A stretch of DNA of 64,000 nucleotides from Ganoderma boninense (taxonomy: Eukaryota; Basidiomycota; Agaricomycetes; Polyporales; Polyporaceae). A model generated the notes under the pieces. It had not been told where the DNA came from. It made no database searches and saw only the letters and a program-made list of their open reading frames with translations. Made by a program: the position numbers and the translations under genes. Location: assembly GCA_002900995.3 (NCBI GenBank), contig CM035305.1, forward strand, positions 3,766,467 through 3,830,466, written 5' to 3'. Shown one piece after another: positions 44,823-56,071 of the stretch (positions are counted from its first letter, which is position 1; the number at the start of each line of letters is the position of its first letter).

Positions 44823-47288
44823 ATGGCGTCCCTCCTCAGAGAACGCTCGGCCTCCGCCTCCATCCCTGCATACACCGCCGACACTCCTGGCCACATCGCC
44901 GTCCCCTCTCTCTTCGCTGTCTCCACAGAGACAACATCATGGATTTGGACCACCGTCGCCATCGTCGGCGCGCTCCTCATCCTTGAGCAATCTGTATATC
45001 GCTACAAGAAGGCCCACCTTCCGGGCGACAAGTGGACCATCCCCATCATTGGCAAGTTCGCAGATTCGATGAAGCCGACGATGGAGGGCTACATCAGGCA
45101 GTGGAACTCTGGTGCGCTCTCAGCGATCAGTGTCTTCAACATGTGAGCGATCTCTCTACCATGGACATACTCTGCCCGTTATGGTTACTCTCTGACCATT
45201 TATATCTTGCAATTGCCCCCGTATCCGCCGTCGCGCGCTCTCCATTTTGACTTCGTGCACCACGTCAAACCCTTGGGCGGGATGACGATATGGCTTCGGT
45301 CCCGCGAACATTGTCGTGCGGCGGTGCAGCTTCATCGTCATGGCCTCCTCAAATGAATACTCGCGGAAATTCTCAACTCGCCAAACCATGCCGAGCCCTG
45401 CCTCGTCCACTCCGCGAAGCAAATCCTCTGCCCGGATAACTGGTCAGAAGCCTTCCCCGTCTCCGTCCGTGGTGTCTAGAAACTCAGACATAAGCATTCT
45501 CCCATCACAGGGTCTTCCTTACCGGAAAAGTCCATGTGGAATACCGCAAGGTCCTCAACACCCTCTTCACTCGCAAGGCCCTTGGGTACGTAAGCCCCCT
45601 TCTGCTCCGGCTTCTCTTCTCTGTCGAGCTTCCTCGCCCTGTGAGCACATGCGCCCTCTTCATGGATGACGGAGCCGGCTATATTCTGTTTTACATAACC
45701 ACATGTGCCGTGCATGTTTTGTACCCGTTGTTCTTCCATTCAGGATCCCGGCGATGGCCTATCATGATGAGGCCTTCGGTAGATGTGCTCACCTTCAGCA
45801 TGGTCGTGGGTCGTTGCGAAAGCAGATCTGGCTTCACATCGAGGCAACCAAGTTTATATGCGATCGAGGTGCAGTGCCCTCCGGCGCGTTCCCCCGTCCA
45901 TATGTCTGGTCTCGTGCTACACTGCATCCCCAGATCGGTCTCGCCGCCATAATGAAATGTCACTGCGGAACCGTATTTTTTTGGCTCCGCGAACACGAGT
46001 GCAAATAGGGCTGGTGGCGTTGTCAAAAGGTTGGCAATAACGGCGTTTTGGCATAACGCCTTCGTTGAAATTGACATCCTGAGCCCTAGCAATTTGACAT
46101 GCATGTGTTTTTGCATTTACCATCTTGTGAAATTCCGAGAGCGGTTTTGGGATGTGAGCTGACCCGCGAACCTACAGGATTTATGTCCACATTCAGGACG
46201 TCATTACCAGGAAGCACTTCAAGCGCTGGCTCGAGGATGCTGCGAAGGATCCTTCGCCCAAGCCGATCATGATGACATGCCGGGACCTCAACATGGAGAC
46301 CTCTCTGAAGGTGTTCTGCGGTTCTCACATTGACGACGTTGCCGCCAAAGAGATTGGCGATAGGTATTGGGATATCACCGTGGCACTTGAGCTCGTCAAC
46401 TTCCCTCTCGCACTCCCCGGCACGAAGGTTTACCGCGCCATTCAGTGCCGCAAGGTCGCACTCAAGCACCTCGAGAACGCCGCCGCGAAGAGCAAGCAGG
46501 CCATGGCCGCTGGCAAGGAGCCGGAATGCATGATTGACCACTGGGTGCGCACGATGGCAGAGCCGGGCTACAAGGGCCGCAAGGACTTCTCGGACCTCGA
46601 GATGGCTATGGTCGTGTTCTCCTTCCTCTTCGCCTCGCAGGACGCCATGTCCTCCGGCCTCATCTACGGCTTCCAGCACATCTCCGACAACCCCGAGATC
46701 TACCGCAAGGTCCTTGAGGAGCAGGAACGCGTCCGCGGCGGGGACCCCGACCGCCCGATCACGCTCGAGATGCTCGACGACATGCCGTACCTGCGTGCGT
46801 TCGTGCGCGAGAGCATGCGCATGAAGCCCCCAGTGACGATGGTGCCGTACAAGGCGACGAAGGCGTTCCCGATCTCGGACAACTACACAGTGCCCGCGGG
46901 GAGCATGGTCATCCCGTCGTTCTACAACTCGCTGCACGACCCCGAGGTGTTCCCGCAGCCGGAGGAGCTCCAGCCCGAGCGCTGGCTCGACCCGAACGGG
47001 AGCGCGAACCAGAACCCGAAGAACTACCTCGTGTTCGGCAGCGGGCCGCACAAGTGCATTGGTCTCGAGTACGCGATGATGAACATCGCGCTCGTGCTTG
47101 CGGACGCCGTGATGCTCATGGACTGGGAGCACGTCCGGACGGAGAAGAGCGACAAGGTTCAGTGAGTATTCGGTTTTGTCCTACGTCATTTTGTCCACTG
47201 GCTGACCACCTATGTGTGCAGGATTATCGCGACGCTCTTCCCCCAGGATGGTTGCTTGATGAAGTTCCGCCCCCGTGCGCGTGCATAA
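44823..47288 (+). CDS. ERG5: Cytochrome P450 61 (sterol C-22 desaturase, ERG5)
   Basis: Introduces the C22-C23 double bond in the side chain during ergosterol synthesis; ER membrane. The N-terminal anchor is at about residues 40-58 (WIWTTVAIVGALLIL). Family marks: LPGDKWTIPIIGKFADS, SGALSAISVFNM, LFTRKALG, the CYP61-type I-helix FLFASQDAMSSG, the ExxR motif in VRESMRMKPP, and the heme loop FGSGPHKCIGLEY with the Cys ligand. Introns: one after FNM, a second near 45442-45511, one of about 590 nt after KALG (45587-46177) and a last one near 47162-47221. A single A appears to be missing in the run at 45367-45369: SSNEYSRK is followed in another frame by ILNSPNHAEPCLV. With that base the frame is continuous. 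Confidence 0.93.
45587..46177 (+). other. Unusually long ERG5 intron (~590 nt)
   Basis: Donor GTACGTAAG after KALG and acceptor CCTACAG before IYVHIQD are both good. Neighbouring introns in this window are 45-70 nt. No terminal inverted repeats or target duplication are visible, and the frames inside it look random. Confidence 0.6.
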
Positions 47289-48075
47289 GGGGTTGCGTCG
47301 CGGATGCAGGATGCACCGTAGAGGTTCGTTGCACGATCACAACGGGTAAAATGAAAAATACTACGCATACACATACATCTTGCTATGAGCAATCGTACAT
47401 TATTAGTAGACTCACTGACTGTCGCCCGCTGGCTCCTCTCTCGTTTTCCCCGTCCGTCCCTCTAATTTCATACCCCTTCATTTGACTGGATCGACGCTTG
47501 GGGCGGGACGCGAAATGGACGATGTGCGAGACGATGTGCGCAGGAGCACCCTGACCTCCTCATCCAAGTTACGGCATCTAATGACACTATCGGACCCTGC
47601 CTCAATCTGCTCGGGATCTCTTTCTCTGCATATGTATTTACTTATGCCTCGCGGTCTCAAGCTCTTTCAATGCTTTTCAGAATGTCGGTTTGGATTCTGG
47701 AGTTCCGTTTGTAATGCCATGTAAGTGCGTACCGCAATGCATCGACAATACACCTCCGTCCACAAGGTGAACAAAGTACTCAGCACAAGAAGTACCGCAG
47801 CAGTCGAGAGCAGTCGCTCCTTCGATCGACGACGCAGTTAAGCGCTCATATCAGCCACCCTGACAGTTCAATCTCCGACTAAACCTTATTAACGAGAGGG
47901 ACTGTACAGGACAACAGAAATTGTCGCGCTCATCGACACAGACGGCAAGCCCTCCGCTCATCCTCCGGACAAGGTGTGATATCCCGTTCTCTCGCTCGCT
48001 GTACCTCTCCAGGCTCATTGTGACGTGTTCGCGCAACTCGACCAGTTCTCCGCTCTTCAAGACTATCCATCCAAA
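47289..48075. other. Intergenic spacer ERG5 - RPS29
   Basis: About 790 nt. It contains pyrimidine-rich stretches near the 3' side that suit a ribosomal-protein promoter. No supported gene. Confidence 0.35.
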
Positions 48076-48446
48076 ATGACCCACGACGCTGTTTGGTTCT
48101 CTCGTCCCCGCAAGTACGGCAAGGGCAGCCGTCAGTGGTGAGTATTCCCCCGTCTAGAGTCCCACATTTATATCACAGTGGATGGGATGCTCTACTTGCT
48201 GTCTGGCGCAAGTTCGGAGACTGGGGATATTATGGTCTTGGGACGTACGCTGACGCTCTATCGAACAGCCGCCTCTGCGCGCACCAGGCCGGTCTCATCC
48301 GCAAGTACGGCCTTGACCTGTGCCGCCAGTGCTTCCGCGAGAAGGCTGCTGCCATCGGTTTCCAGAAGGTGCGCCCCCTCTGCAGCTACCTACGTTGTGT
48401 AACATGTGCTGACCGCGCTGTTGCTGGTGCTGCATAGACCCGGTGA
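48076..48446 (+). CDS. RPS29: 40S ribosomal protein S29 (uS14)
   Basis: 56 residues in three exons (48076-48137, about 48271-48368, and 48438-48446, which encodes only T-R-stop). The sequence [19 protein letters not shown] then [35 protein letters not shown] is the full small uS14 zinc-ribbon protein. The four Cys (two C-x-x-C pairs) bind zinc. The first intron splits the codon of the first Cys. Length and sequence agree with fungal S29. Confidence 0.97.
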
Positions 48447-48959
48447 ACTCCCTTAGCACCTTGCTGTCCTGCCTGCTATCGCTATCGGTTTATTTCTCTT
48501 CCCGGTCCTCATCTGCCCCATTATCATCATCCCACCATCATACACCCGCCTCGGCGGCGGCGGCGCACCACAAAACGGCTCCCTCATGTATGCAGTAGTA
48601 TGAATATGCTAAACGAGACAACGCACATGGGAGACTCTTGCGGTTTGCCGTGACCTATCTATCTGCACAACAGCCTCACATATCGTCTCCACACCAAGGC
48701 TTGTCTTTTCTTCGACTCCGCCGGGCAGTACTGGCTGGCGACGCGGAGCGGCACACCGCAAGGTCCAGCAATAATACTACATGAATTCTATGGTAAAAGT
48801 ACATGCTAAATGCTGTATGTGAACGCCCAATGAGATGCCTGTCCATTGTCGTGATCTATGTCGTGTGCCGTCCTCATGACCCCTTCCAAGATAATAATGT
48901 TCCGGGACCCAACGGGAATAATGTAAACAACCTCGACCGCAGATGCTGGCCGTCTACTT
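48447..48959. other. Convergent 3' spacer
   Basis: About 510 nt between RPS29 and a GH16 gene. Includes a GC-rich GGC-repeat-like patch near 48550. Otherwise nothing. Confidence 0.35.
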
Positions 48960-50628
48960 CTACTGGTATATCTTGACGTAGTTGACCTCCCAGTCTGGAA
49001 GCCCAAGGTCAGCAACGAGGACAGGGAGGCAAAGAAGGCGGCAGGCCGGACTCACATGCGTCTGCAAACGCAGCGCCGTTGTTGCGTACGAAGTCCTCGC
49101 ACGTCGAGACGCCGACGCGAGCGGCGCAGCTCTGTGCCTGCCCAGGTGCGCCTGAGTCGTTCCAGACGTTGCCTGCCCAGTCACCACTGTCGAACAGGGC
49201 AGGCCTGTCAGCGAACACAGACCAAGAAAGAAACCAGGATTCGTGGCACGTACCACAGGGTGGTGTCGAAGATCGCCGAGTGCGAGTCGAAGAACTTGAA
49301 CGGCGCACAGTCGGTCGCGGGCCAGAAGGCCATGGGAGTGCCCCAGTTGTCCGGGAGCGGCGCGTTGGCGGAGATGTCGGAGGGAATGTTGTTCCGGGGA
49401 AGAAACCAGACGGAGATGCCCTTGTCCACCCATTGCACTGTGTCCGCCGTGTTAGTGAGTTTGTCGAGACATGTGCATACGTGCAAAACAGGAACGTACT
49501 GGCATACACGCCGCCGCCGTTGTTGTTGAACCCGACGCCGTAGGTGTTGCTCTGCGTCGCGGTCATGCCGCACCCGGCGTTGCTCGTCTCCGCGGCGGCG
49601 CAGTTCGTGCCGCCCACGACATTGCCCGAGATGCCGAGCTTCGAGCTGTCCGAGGACGGGATCGTGCAGCCGTGGCTCGTGTGGATCGTCGCCTGGTTGT
49701 CCACGTAGTCGTTGACGCCCTCGACGATGTCGATCTCGCCGCCCACGGGCCAGTTCGGGCCGTTGCTCCAGAACGCCGGCCAGGTGCCGCACCCGGTCGG
49801 CATGTGCACGGCGTCGAGCAGGACGAGCCCGCCGGTGTACGAGTACGTCGTCGTGATGCGCACGGACCGCCGGTTGCCCGAGACGGTCGGCGTCGTGTCG
49901 ACCCGCATGATGGCGTGCCCGGCAGAGTTGACCTCGATCAGGTTTGCGGATTGCTAAGTCGGCGGGGAGAGAGAGCGGTAAGGGCATGGAAGCGGGGGAC
50001 AGGGCGGAGAAGGGAAGAAAGAGCGGGAGAGACGTACTGCGGTGCCCTGATCTACGTAGTCGACGATTCCGTGCGTGGGGTCAGCGTCGGTGTAAAAGTC
50101 CCATCCGTCAAAGAAGGAGTTTCCTTGCTATATCGCAAAAATGAGCTCGTGCCGGACAGCGGAGCGGGCATGAAAAAAAGAGAGACGCACGTAGGACTGC
50201 GCCAGCTTCCAAGGAGACGAGGCGGAACTCGTCGACGATGGGGATGCAGCTGTTGACGAGGCATGCTTAGCGGTTCCGGACGCACTCGCACGAGTCGATG
50301 TGGAGGCTGCTGTACCGTTGCTTCCGCTGGAACTCGATTGGCTGCCGGAGGAGCCAGTGCTGTTGCTCGCGGCAGAGGGTGCGTTGGCATTGCTGACGCA
50401 GTAGGCCCGCTGTGAACCACTGGTCTCCGCGAGTTCCTGTTGGTAGTAGATGCCTGAGAAGGCACGGCGGAGGTCCCTAGCGAGTCCTGCACTGCGTTTG
50501 GCAGCGCGGTGGTGCAGACGGTTTGCCGTGCGAGCTAGGGACTGGGTGCCGCGTGCGAAGAGGTTGGCATCGGATGGGACGGCGGTGGCCAAAACGAAGG
50601 CGAGCACTGGGAGGTGATTGAGACGCAT
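48960..50628 (-). CDS. GH16 beta-glucanase with Ser-rich N-terminal region
   Basis: Secreted or wall-anchored beta-1,3(4)-glucanase. Signal peptide MRLNHLPVLAFVLATAVPS. An Arg-rich pro-like segment (RTANRLHHRAAKR, then LARDLRRAFSG) and a Ser/Thr/Asn linker of about 80 residues follow. The catalytic domain runs from SPWKLAQSY to the end: MPTGCGTWPAFW, catalytic GGEIDIVEGVND (E-I-D-I-V-E), VWFLPRNNIPSDI and TTLWGDWAGNVW. The C-terminus E-V-N-Y-V-K-I-Y-Q is a typical GH16 beta-strand end. Six or more short introns. It is closely related to the gene at 57.6-59.3 kb and more distantly to that at 10.1-11.6 kb. Frame intact. Confidence 0.92.
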
Positions 50629-51701
50629 GGGCCGATGAGTAGGGGATCGGGTCGATGGCAGTCTATGCGTTGGAGGAGCGAGGAGAGTTATTAGAGAGTA
50701 GGTGTGACGAGAAAGCAGAAATTAGAGAGCCCAGGCGCAGCCGGGGATAGACCAAGAGAAGATTGTGTGGGACAGAAGTGCCCGGGAGAAGAAAGGACGG
50801 TGGCGGAAATGTGGAGCTCCCAGCGCGAGGTTGCTCCGGAACGCGCGGTCTTATGAGGGAAAGAGGGAGGGAAAGCGGATTGTCCGACTCGGAGGAAACA
50901 GAGCCGCTTGGACGAGGAAATGGGGTGGAGCAGACCGCGATGCGCCTGTGCACAAAAAGGGAGTGCGGGCGTGAAAGCACAAGGCTACCCACCGACACGA
51001 GGCATTCGCTTTTGTTCCATGCCGAATGCAGTGCGCGTTGTCCATCGAAGCGCGCTGCTCTCCGCCTTTGCTGTTGTCGGCGGTTGAGGCGGATAGGTCG
51101 TTGCGGTGAGCCATTGGGATTCGTCGTCGTCGAAGATGGGCTAAGCGCAGCTCAACTCCCGCATCCTCCTCGTTCTGCACTATCATGCTCCAGCGCCACC
51201 GACGCGCGCAACGTGCCAACCATGCTGTGCCGCGCGCTTCTTAGGCGCTTTATCCCCACGGACCACTGTTCCCAATTCGAAAATACTCTACTTCGTCGCT
51301 GGCAACACTGGCAGCAGCACTACGATCATCGCTATATTGTAGCCCGACCAACGCCCTTAGTCCATGGTACGCATTTCGAAGTAAATTAGGCTCCGTCTGC
51401 CCGGGTGTGTACGGGAATTTGATATCAATGGATGCTCCTTCGACATGAAGTTAAAACGGGTGGGGAGGGTACTACCGCCAGCATCGGCCCGGGCACGTCC
51501 TTTCAATCACATCGCGGCAATAGATCGTTAACTAAACCCAGTCTGGATCGCAGCGGTGAGTGAACATGACCGGATATTTTTATCAGGCATTAGACTTATG
51601 TAAGTGCTTTCCAGGTGATTCAAAATTGGAGCGTCGAGTTGGCAGAGTAGGGCACATTCATTATTATTATTTCAGTCTCCACAGTAGGTTGTCATCGTTC
51701 C
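50629..51701. other. Intergenic region upstream of GH16
   Basis: About 1.1 kb. It contains the promoter of the minus-strand GH16 gene. Open frames here are purine/pyrimidine-biased and overlap each other; none is supported. Confidence 0.35.
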
Positions 51702-52306
51702 ATGCCCCTCCAGTACAAGTGCACCAAATTTACCCCCTTCTATGTGCTTTTCGAGAAAGGATTAAACCCAATTCGACCGCTAGTGGCCTCGAAGGCCCTC
51801 CTACCTCCGACTCACTCTCATTCCAGTTCGGCTCCCTCGAGTTGCAAGATACCGGCCGACCGGATGTCAGCACCGACTCGCCTGACATATGCCCTCTGGT
51901 CGTGATCTCTCCCTCTTCGGCAATACCAAAAAATCCTGGGGCAGGTGCTCGGTCCACACACCAGCGCCTCGGAGTTCGTGGTTACATACATCGTCCATGC
52001 CTGCTGTGTTTCGCAACGAGGTCTTCAGGTTCAGGTCTCTTGGCCATCCAACTCGAGGCAGCTCATCCATAAGCGGTCGATTATAGAGATATCGTATCGC
52101 TCCAAGTCGCAAGTGGAGGTGCACGTCCACGGCAATCTCGGGGGGCGAAGTCACAATTCGTATCCAATTGGAAGATGGACCTTCTTTCTTCGCCTCCGAG
52201 GCGGATAACTTGGAGGCGAACCGAACTTGATCGTGTTAGCCACGATATCTTCCTCCTCGAGTATGATCGACTCACCGTCACACTGCCGGCAGCCCAGCCT
52301 CCGTGA
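51702..52306 (+). pseudogene. Frame-broken coding remnant, unknown family
   Basis: A run of segments with clear coding bias in changing frames. From 51702 comes MPLQYKCTKFTPFYVLFEKG. From about 51790 comes SDSLSFQFGSLELQD and ICPLVVISPSSAI. From about 51940 comes SASEFVVTYIVHACCVS and QVEVHVHGNLGG. From about 52145, directly after a run of six G, comes EVTIRIQLEDGPSFFASE. From about 52232 comes RVSHDIFLLEYDRLTVTLP, ending at TGA 52304-52306. No intron can explain the switches. The intact product would be near 200 residues and beta-rich. Either a decayed gene or several base-call indels; I recognise no family. Confidence 0.4.
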
Positions 52307-52412
52307 AGGTATGTCCGGCAACTCGAGTCTCGACCTTCCGTTCTTCGGCTGACAGTCCGCCGCCTTCTAAACATAGCCCAGAGCATCGTTCGTTAGCCAC
52401 CACCTGAAAGGT

Positions 52413-52420
52413 ATAAAAGG
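52413..52420 (+). promoter_or_regulatory. TATAAAAG box
   Basis: Strong TATA consensus followed by about 150 nt of C/T/A-rich leader-like sequence, the usual look of a fungal promoter and 5' UTR. It points into the unassigned region 52430-53461. Confidence 0.5.
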
Positions 52421-52429
52421 CCACCCAGG

Positions 52430-53461
52430 ATGATCAGAGCTCCCCGTCCCAAACCATCGTCTGCGACCACCCGAACCAACACTGCTACCACCATTTCCCT
52501 CAATAACCACTATTCTACTGGCTCTGCCATCTTCCTCTTTGCGACACACCATCTACACCAATACCTTCGCCATCAATTCTGTGCAATGCCTCCTCTGAAT
52601 CCCCTGCGTCTACGAAACCACAATCCAACATCTACTATATACCCCTCGCCATAATCTACCAGCAGAGCTCGCCTCTCATAATGCCTCCCCTTCCACCGTA
52701 TCCAGCCTTCCTGCCTTCTCAATACCACCACAGACGGACGTGGTAATCACTGCGTCCCAACCCTGGTGGGACCCGCTTTCGGCACCACATTCCCCTCCTA
52801 TAATTTCGACGATCTAGAGCCGAAACTCGTCGCTACATCCAGCCTGTTTGCCCTGCTCGATCCACATCAAGGACGATTTCGTCCTCCACCTCGCCACTGC
52901 CTCAGCCGCCTGCCCCGATCACCGAGCGTTAGGCTATCCGCCGTGCATCATGCACGGCAGCGATCGAAAGGCAGAGCGCTGTGAGCACCCCCTCCACCCA
53001 GTCGCTGCCGGCCTTACCTTATACTGATCCCTGCCCTCTTTGACGACAGGAAAGTGGCGAAGGCTACCATGTACCCGGGCTACAGAGCCCGGCAGGTATA
53101 CATGTCCAGCCCGTCGACGCAGCGGCGGAACCGGAGCCAAACGAGCGTCCCACGTACACATAGGCCGGCCGAGCAAGCCCGCCGCGTACAACGTCGCTGC
53201 ACCATCGGGCCTCTGGGAGGCACATTCCCTTGGTAAGCAACCATTTAACCTGCACAGTATTCCAGGGACTGGGCTGACATTCTGTCTAATACCAAGGAGG
53301 ACAGCACTCCTTGGTTAGGGAGGGACAATAATACGCATCCCCTCGCACACCCCCTTCGCCCTCTGGCCAGGGCCGGGGTGGTGGGTTCGGTCAGGGATCT
53401 CACTGGATTTCGCTATGGTTCGTACCCGGTCGTTTGTGGAGAGGTCTGTCAGAGGTCCGAT
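52430..53461 (+). pseudogene. Multi-exon coding-like region with shifting frames
   Basis: Downstream of a TATA box. Segments with coding bias include SESPASTKPQSNIYY (about 52595-52640), PAFGTTFPSYNFDDLEPKLV (about 52770-52830) and ISSSTSPLPQPPAPITER (about 52878-52930). After a consensus intron (GTGAGC 52983 to CAG about 53049) come GEGYHVPGLQSPAGIHVQ and then PAAYNVAAPSGLWEAHSL. After a second intron (GTAAGC near 53234) comes DWADILSNTKEDSTPWLGRD, ending at a GTAAGT donor at 53462. Frames do not join cleanly and one in-frame stop is present. No family recognised. Real but frame-damaged gene, or pseudogene. Confidence 0.35.
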
Positions 53462-53591
53462 GTAAGTCGGGAACAATTCGAAGGAGGAAGGACAATCGCC
53501 TTGTTTCTTGGACTCTTGACAGCGTTATATAATCAGACAAAACCCACAACTTACATAGGCCACGGACATTGGACACACAGAAATTAGAGAA

Positions 53592-53649
53592 ATACATACA
53601 TACGTAGATATTTACATACATACATGCATACATACACACATACATACAC
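53592..53649. repeat. (CATA)n microsatellite
   Basis: Imperfect tandem copies of the tetranucleotide CATA/ATAC over about 58 nt, with occasional G or T substitutions. Confidence 0.85.
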
Positions 53650-53793
53650 CCGATATTCATTACTTTGGCCCACATCCTTGGCAACATTACAGAAACATTA
53701 TATGGCATGTACACGGTGGAACCAAGAAAAAGAGCGGAGGGGCTGAGATACCCCCTTAAACCCCTGGGTCAACGCCGTCGACACCTTCATGGT

Positions 53794-56071
53794 TCAAACC
53801 AGACCGCTCTTGGCATCGATGCGAACGCCCTTCAAGGTATGCGCCAGGATCTCGACGTCTGAATTACCCTCGCTCGGACCAGGCTTCTTGGCAGGAGAGG
53901 GCGACGGGAACGCTCCAGGCATGGTTATCGGAGAATCTGCGACGAACGCCGGGAGAGCTCAGTACACACGACACATAATACAGCTCGGTAGAAGTATGAG
54001 ACGAACCACGGCTGCGAGCAGCGGCGTTCTGGCTGTCCGCCTTGGGCTTGGGAGTCCGCGGAGGTGCACGCCGTGTCTCGAATTGCGGTACGAGGGTCCC
54101 GGTTTTGCACACGCCGCATGCTGTTGAATTCGTGGGCGGTCAGGGTTCCGGTGAAGTTTCGCGGCAAGGATACCACCACCCACCTTGTTCGTCGGGGTTG
54201 ATAGACTTTGAGTGTCTGCCGTAACTGAAAGGATATGAGAGGGGTCCCGTGGCACTGGAAGCGGGCGATGAGATGTCACGTACACTTTCGCGCAGTTTGC
54301 GCATTCTGTTTGTGCTGGTCAGCATTCGGACTCAGATATGTCATCGTTGTATACGTACTCCATTCATATTTGCACTTGATATCGTAGGTGTGTCTGGTCT
54401 GTCATCGACAGCCGACTTGTCAGGAAGGATGCGAAGAAAATCAAGGAGAAGACGCACTGTAACTTCTATCTCAGGTCTCTTTCGCATGACCTTGTTAGCC
54501 CTGGATGGCACACGGGGTTCACAAGCGTCCGGGGTGACCAACTGTATATTAGCAAAACAAAGCAAGTACATACCAACGTTTGAAGAGCGATCCATGATTC
54601 TCTGTCGGAGCTTCGTCGATGATCCAGCACGCCAAATGACACATTTCATGCGAAAGGGTGTTCCGTATGCGCTCTGGAGATTCGTTGAGTAACACGCTGA
54701 CCTCGAAATCACGTTACGCAAAGACTCACCATCGCAATCCAAGATCTTCTCAGCCAGCTGGATTGACGTCTCGTGCACGCCGTCCCTCGTCCTTCAAATG
54801 CTCTAGAGGTAAGCTTCGAGGAACACGAACACCATGCGCACGTGACGTGCCTATGCCAATGTGCCCGACCCGCAGTGGTCAACAGCCTCTTGTTCCATTG
54901 CAGCTCTGTGCTCGCCGGGATTCCGCCTCCAAAGATCGACCTGTTCAGCTCTTCGAAGAACGCCTGCGCATACGCCGCCGTCGCTCCAGCTCGCGCTCGT
55001 GGAGCGCCTTCTTCGTCATGCGCGGAGTTTTGGGTGTCAGCGTGCTGGCACCGGGGCTGCCTGTCGTCAGCTTGGACTCGGAGACTCCCTTCAGGCGGGA
55101 CTTGGGCTTGATGATCGTGGCTACCTCCTCCTCGGAGTCCGAACCGGAGGATACTGTGAGCCGTAACTTGCTGGGACCGCCAGAGGCGTTGTCAGACCAG
55201 GTGCCGCTGTACCAGTGCTTGAAGAGGGAGGGGGTCGACGGATGGGCTTCTGTGCACTACGCGGTTCGTCTCTGGAAATGCGCCATGAGCCATTGAGTAA
55301 AACCATCAAGCGGTTGGACTCGCTCACAGAACCAGAATGGCCCCATCGTCCCCAGAGAAAGGGTCACGGTCTATACCCGCTTTGTCGCTGTCGCGGTCTA
55401 GTTCCTGGCCATCGTCACGTTCACTTTCCGAATCGTCCAAGAAGAGTGGAAGCATCCCGTCTGGTTCTTTTGCAGGCGTCCGTGGATCCGGCGTTGTCTT
55501 CAAAGTTTTTCCCTTCCCATCCTTCTTCGAGTGGACAGTGGGTTTCGTCGGCGATGACACAGGTGACTGCGCGCTCGCGCTCTCCGGCGAGCTGAGCGTG
55601 AGGTCTATGACATCGTCGTCTGGAACTCTGGGAGGTTGTCGGCCGGGTGGGCGTCGCAGGGTCCTCGTCTCATTCTCGGATGCGGAATCCTCGTCTGAGC
55701 TGAGCACTATCCGGCGTGGACCTTGTCCGTGCCTGCGTCTCGGAGTCACCGGCGGTAGGTCCTCAGGCTCACTGAACAAACGTTAATGGCATAAGGTATT
55801 GCAAAAGCAACTAGTGGTCCACGTACCTCTCCGAGTAAGCATCTTCATCACGGCCATGTGCAGGTGCAGGTGCAACCTCCACCGCAGGCTGAGTGGATTG
55901 TGACCCATGCTGTGCGATCACAGACAAGCTACACCCGACCGTTCAGCAGGCTGTGCACACACAAAGCTTAGGTATGGCGCACTTAGGCTCGTCCTCATCG
56001 TCCGACGAGATCACTATCACCGACAACTCGTTCTGGTTCACGGTGGAAAGCACCGCGCGTTTGAGCTTCAT
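53794..56071 (-). CDS. GCNA-like SprT-domain metalloprotease with SUMO-interaction motifs
   Basis: Predicted nuclear protease acting on DNA-protein crosslinks (GCNA/ACRC group). The N-terminus from the ATG at 56071 carries the SUMO-interaction motif V-I-V-I-S-S-D-D-E-D-E, and a second lies in DDDVIDLTLSS. Acidic, disordered, Pro/Ser-rich sequence follows. The SprT-like domain starts near FFEELNRSIFGGGIP and holds the zinc/catalytic HExxH as NTLSHEMCHLACWIIDE, then NHGSLFKRW. A zinc ribbon follows (ECANCAKVYGYGRHSKSINP, then C-G-V-C). The basic tail ends K-S-G-L-V at TGA 53794-53796. At least eight introns of about 50-80 nt; splices at 55815-55778 and 54690-54560 join in frame. Order SIM, disordered, SprT, zinc ribbon matches GCNA and separates it from Spartan or Wss1. 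Confidence 0.82.

Noticed and set aside
46086..47132. 348-residue minus-strand frame
   Set aside because: It lies exactly antisense to conserved ERG5 exons and is rich in His/Arg/Val, a shadow of GC-rich coding sequence.
47482..47724. Short frame ending in C-N-A-M, looked like a CaaX pheromone precursor
   Set aside because: Starts at a non-ATG codon, no pheromone-like processing motif and no receptor gene nearby.
49471..50256. 261-residue plus-strand frame
   Set aside because: Antisense to the GH16 catalytic exons; Arg/Val-rich shadow.
53054..53236. Frame MSSPSTQRRNRSQTSVPRT resembling an MCM4 N-terminus
   Set aside because: No MCM core follows, and a different frame of the same exon has better codon bias; chance resemblance.
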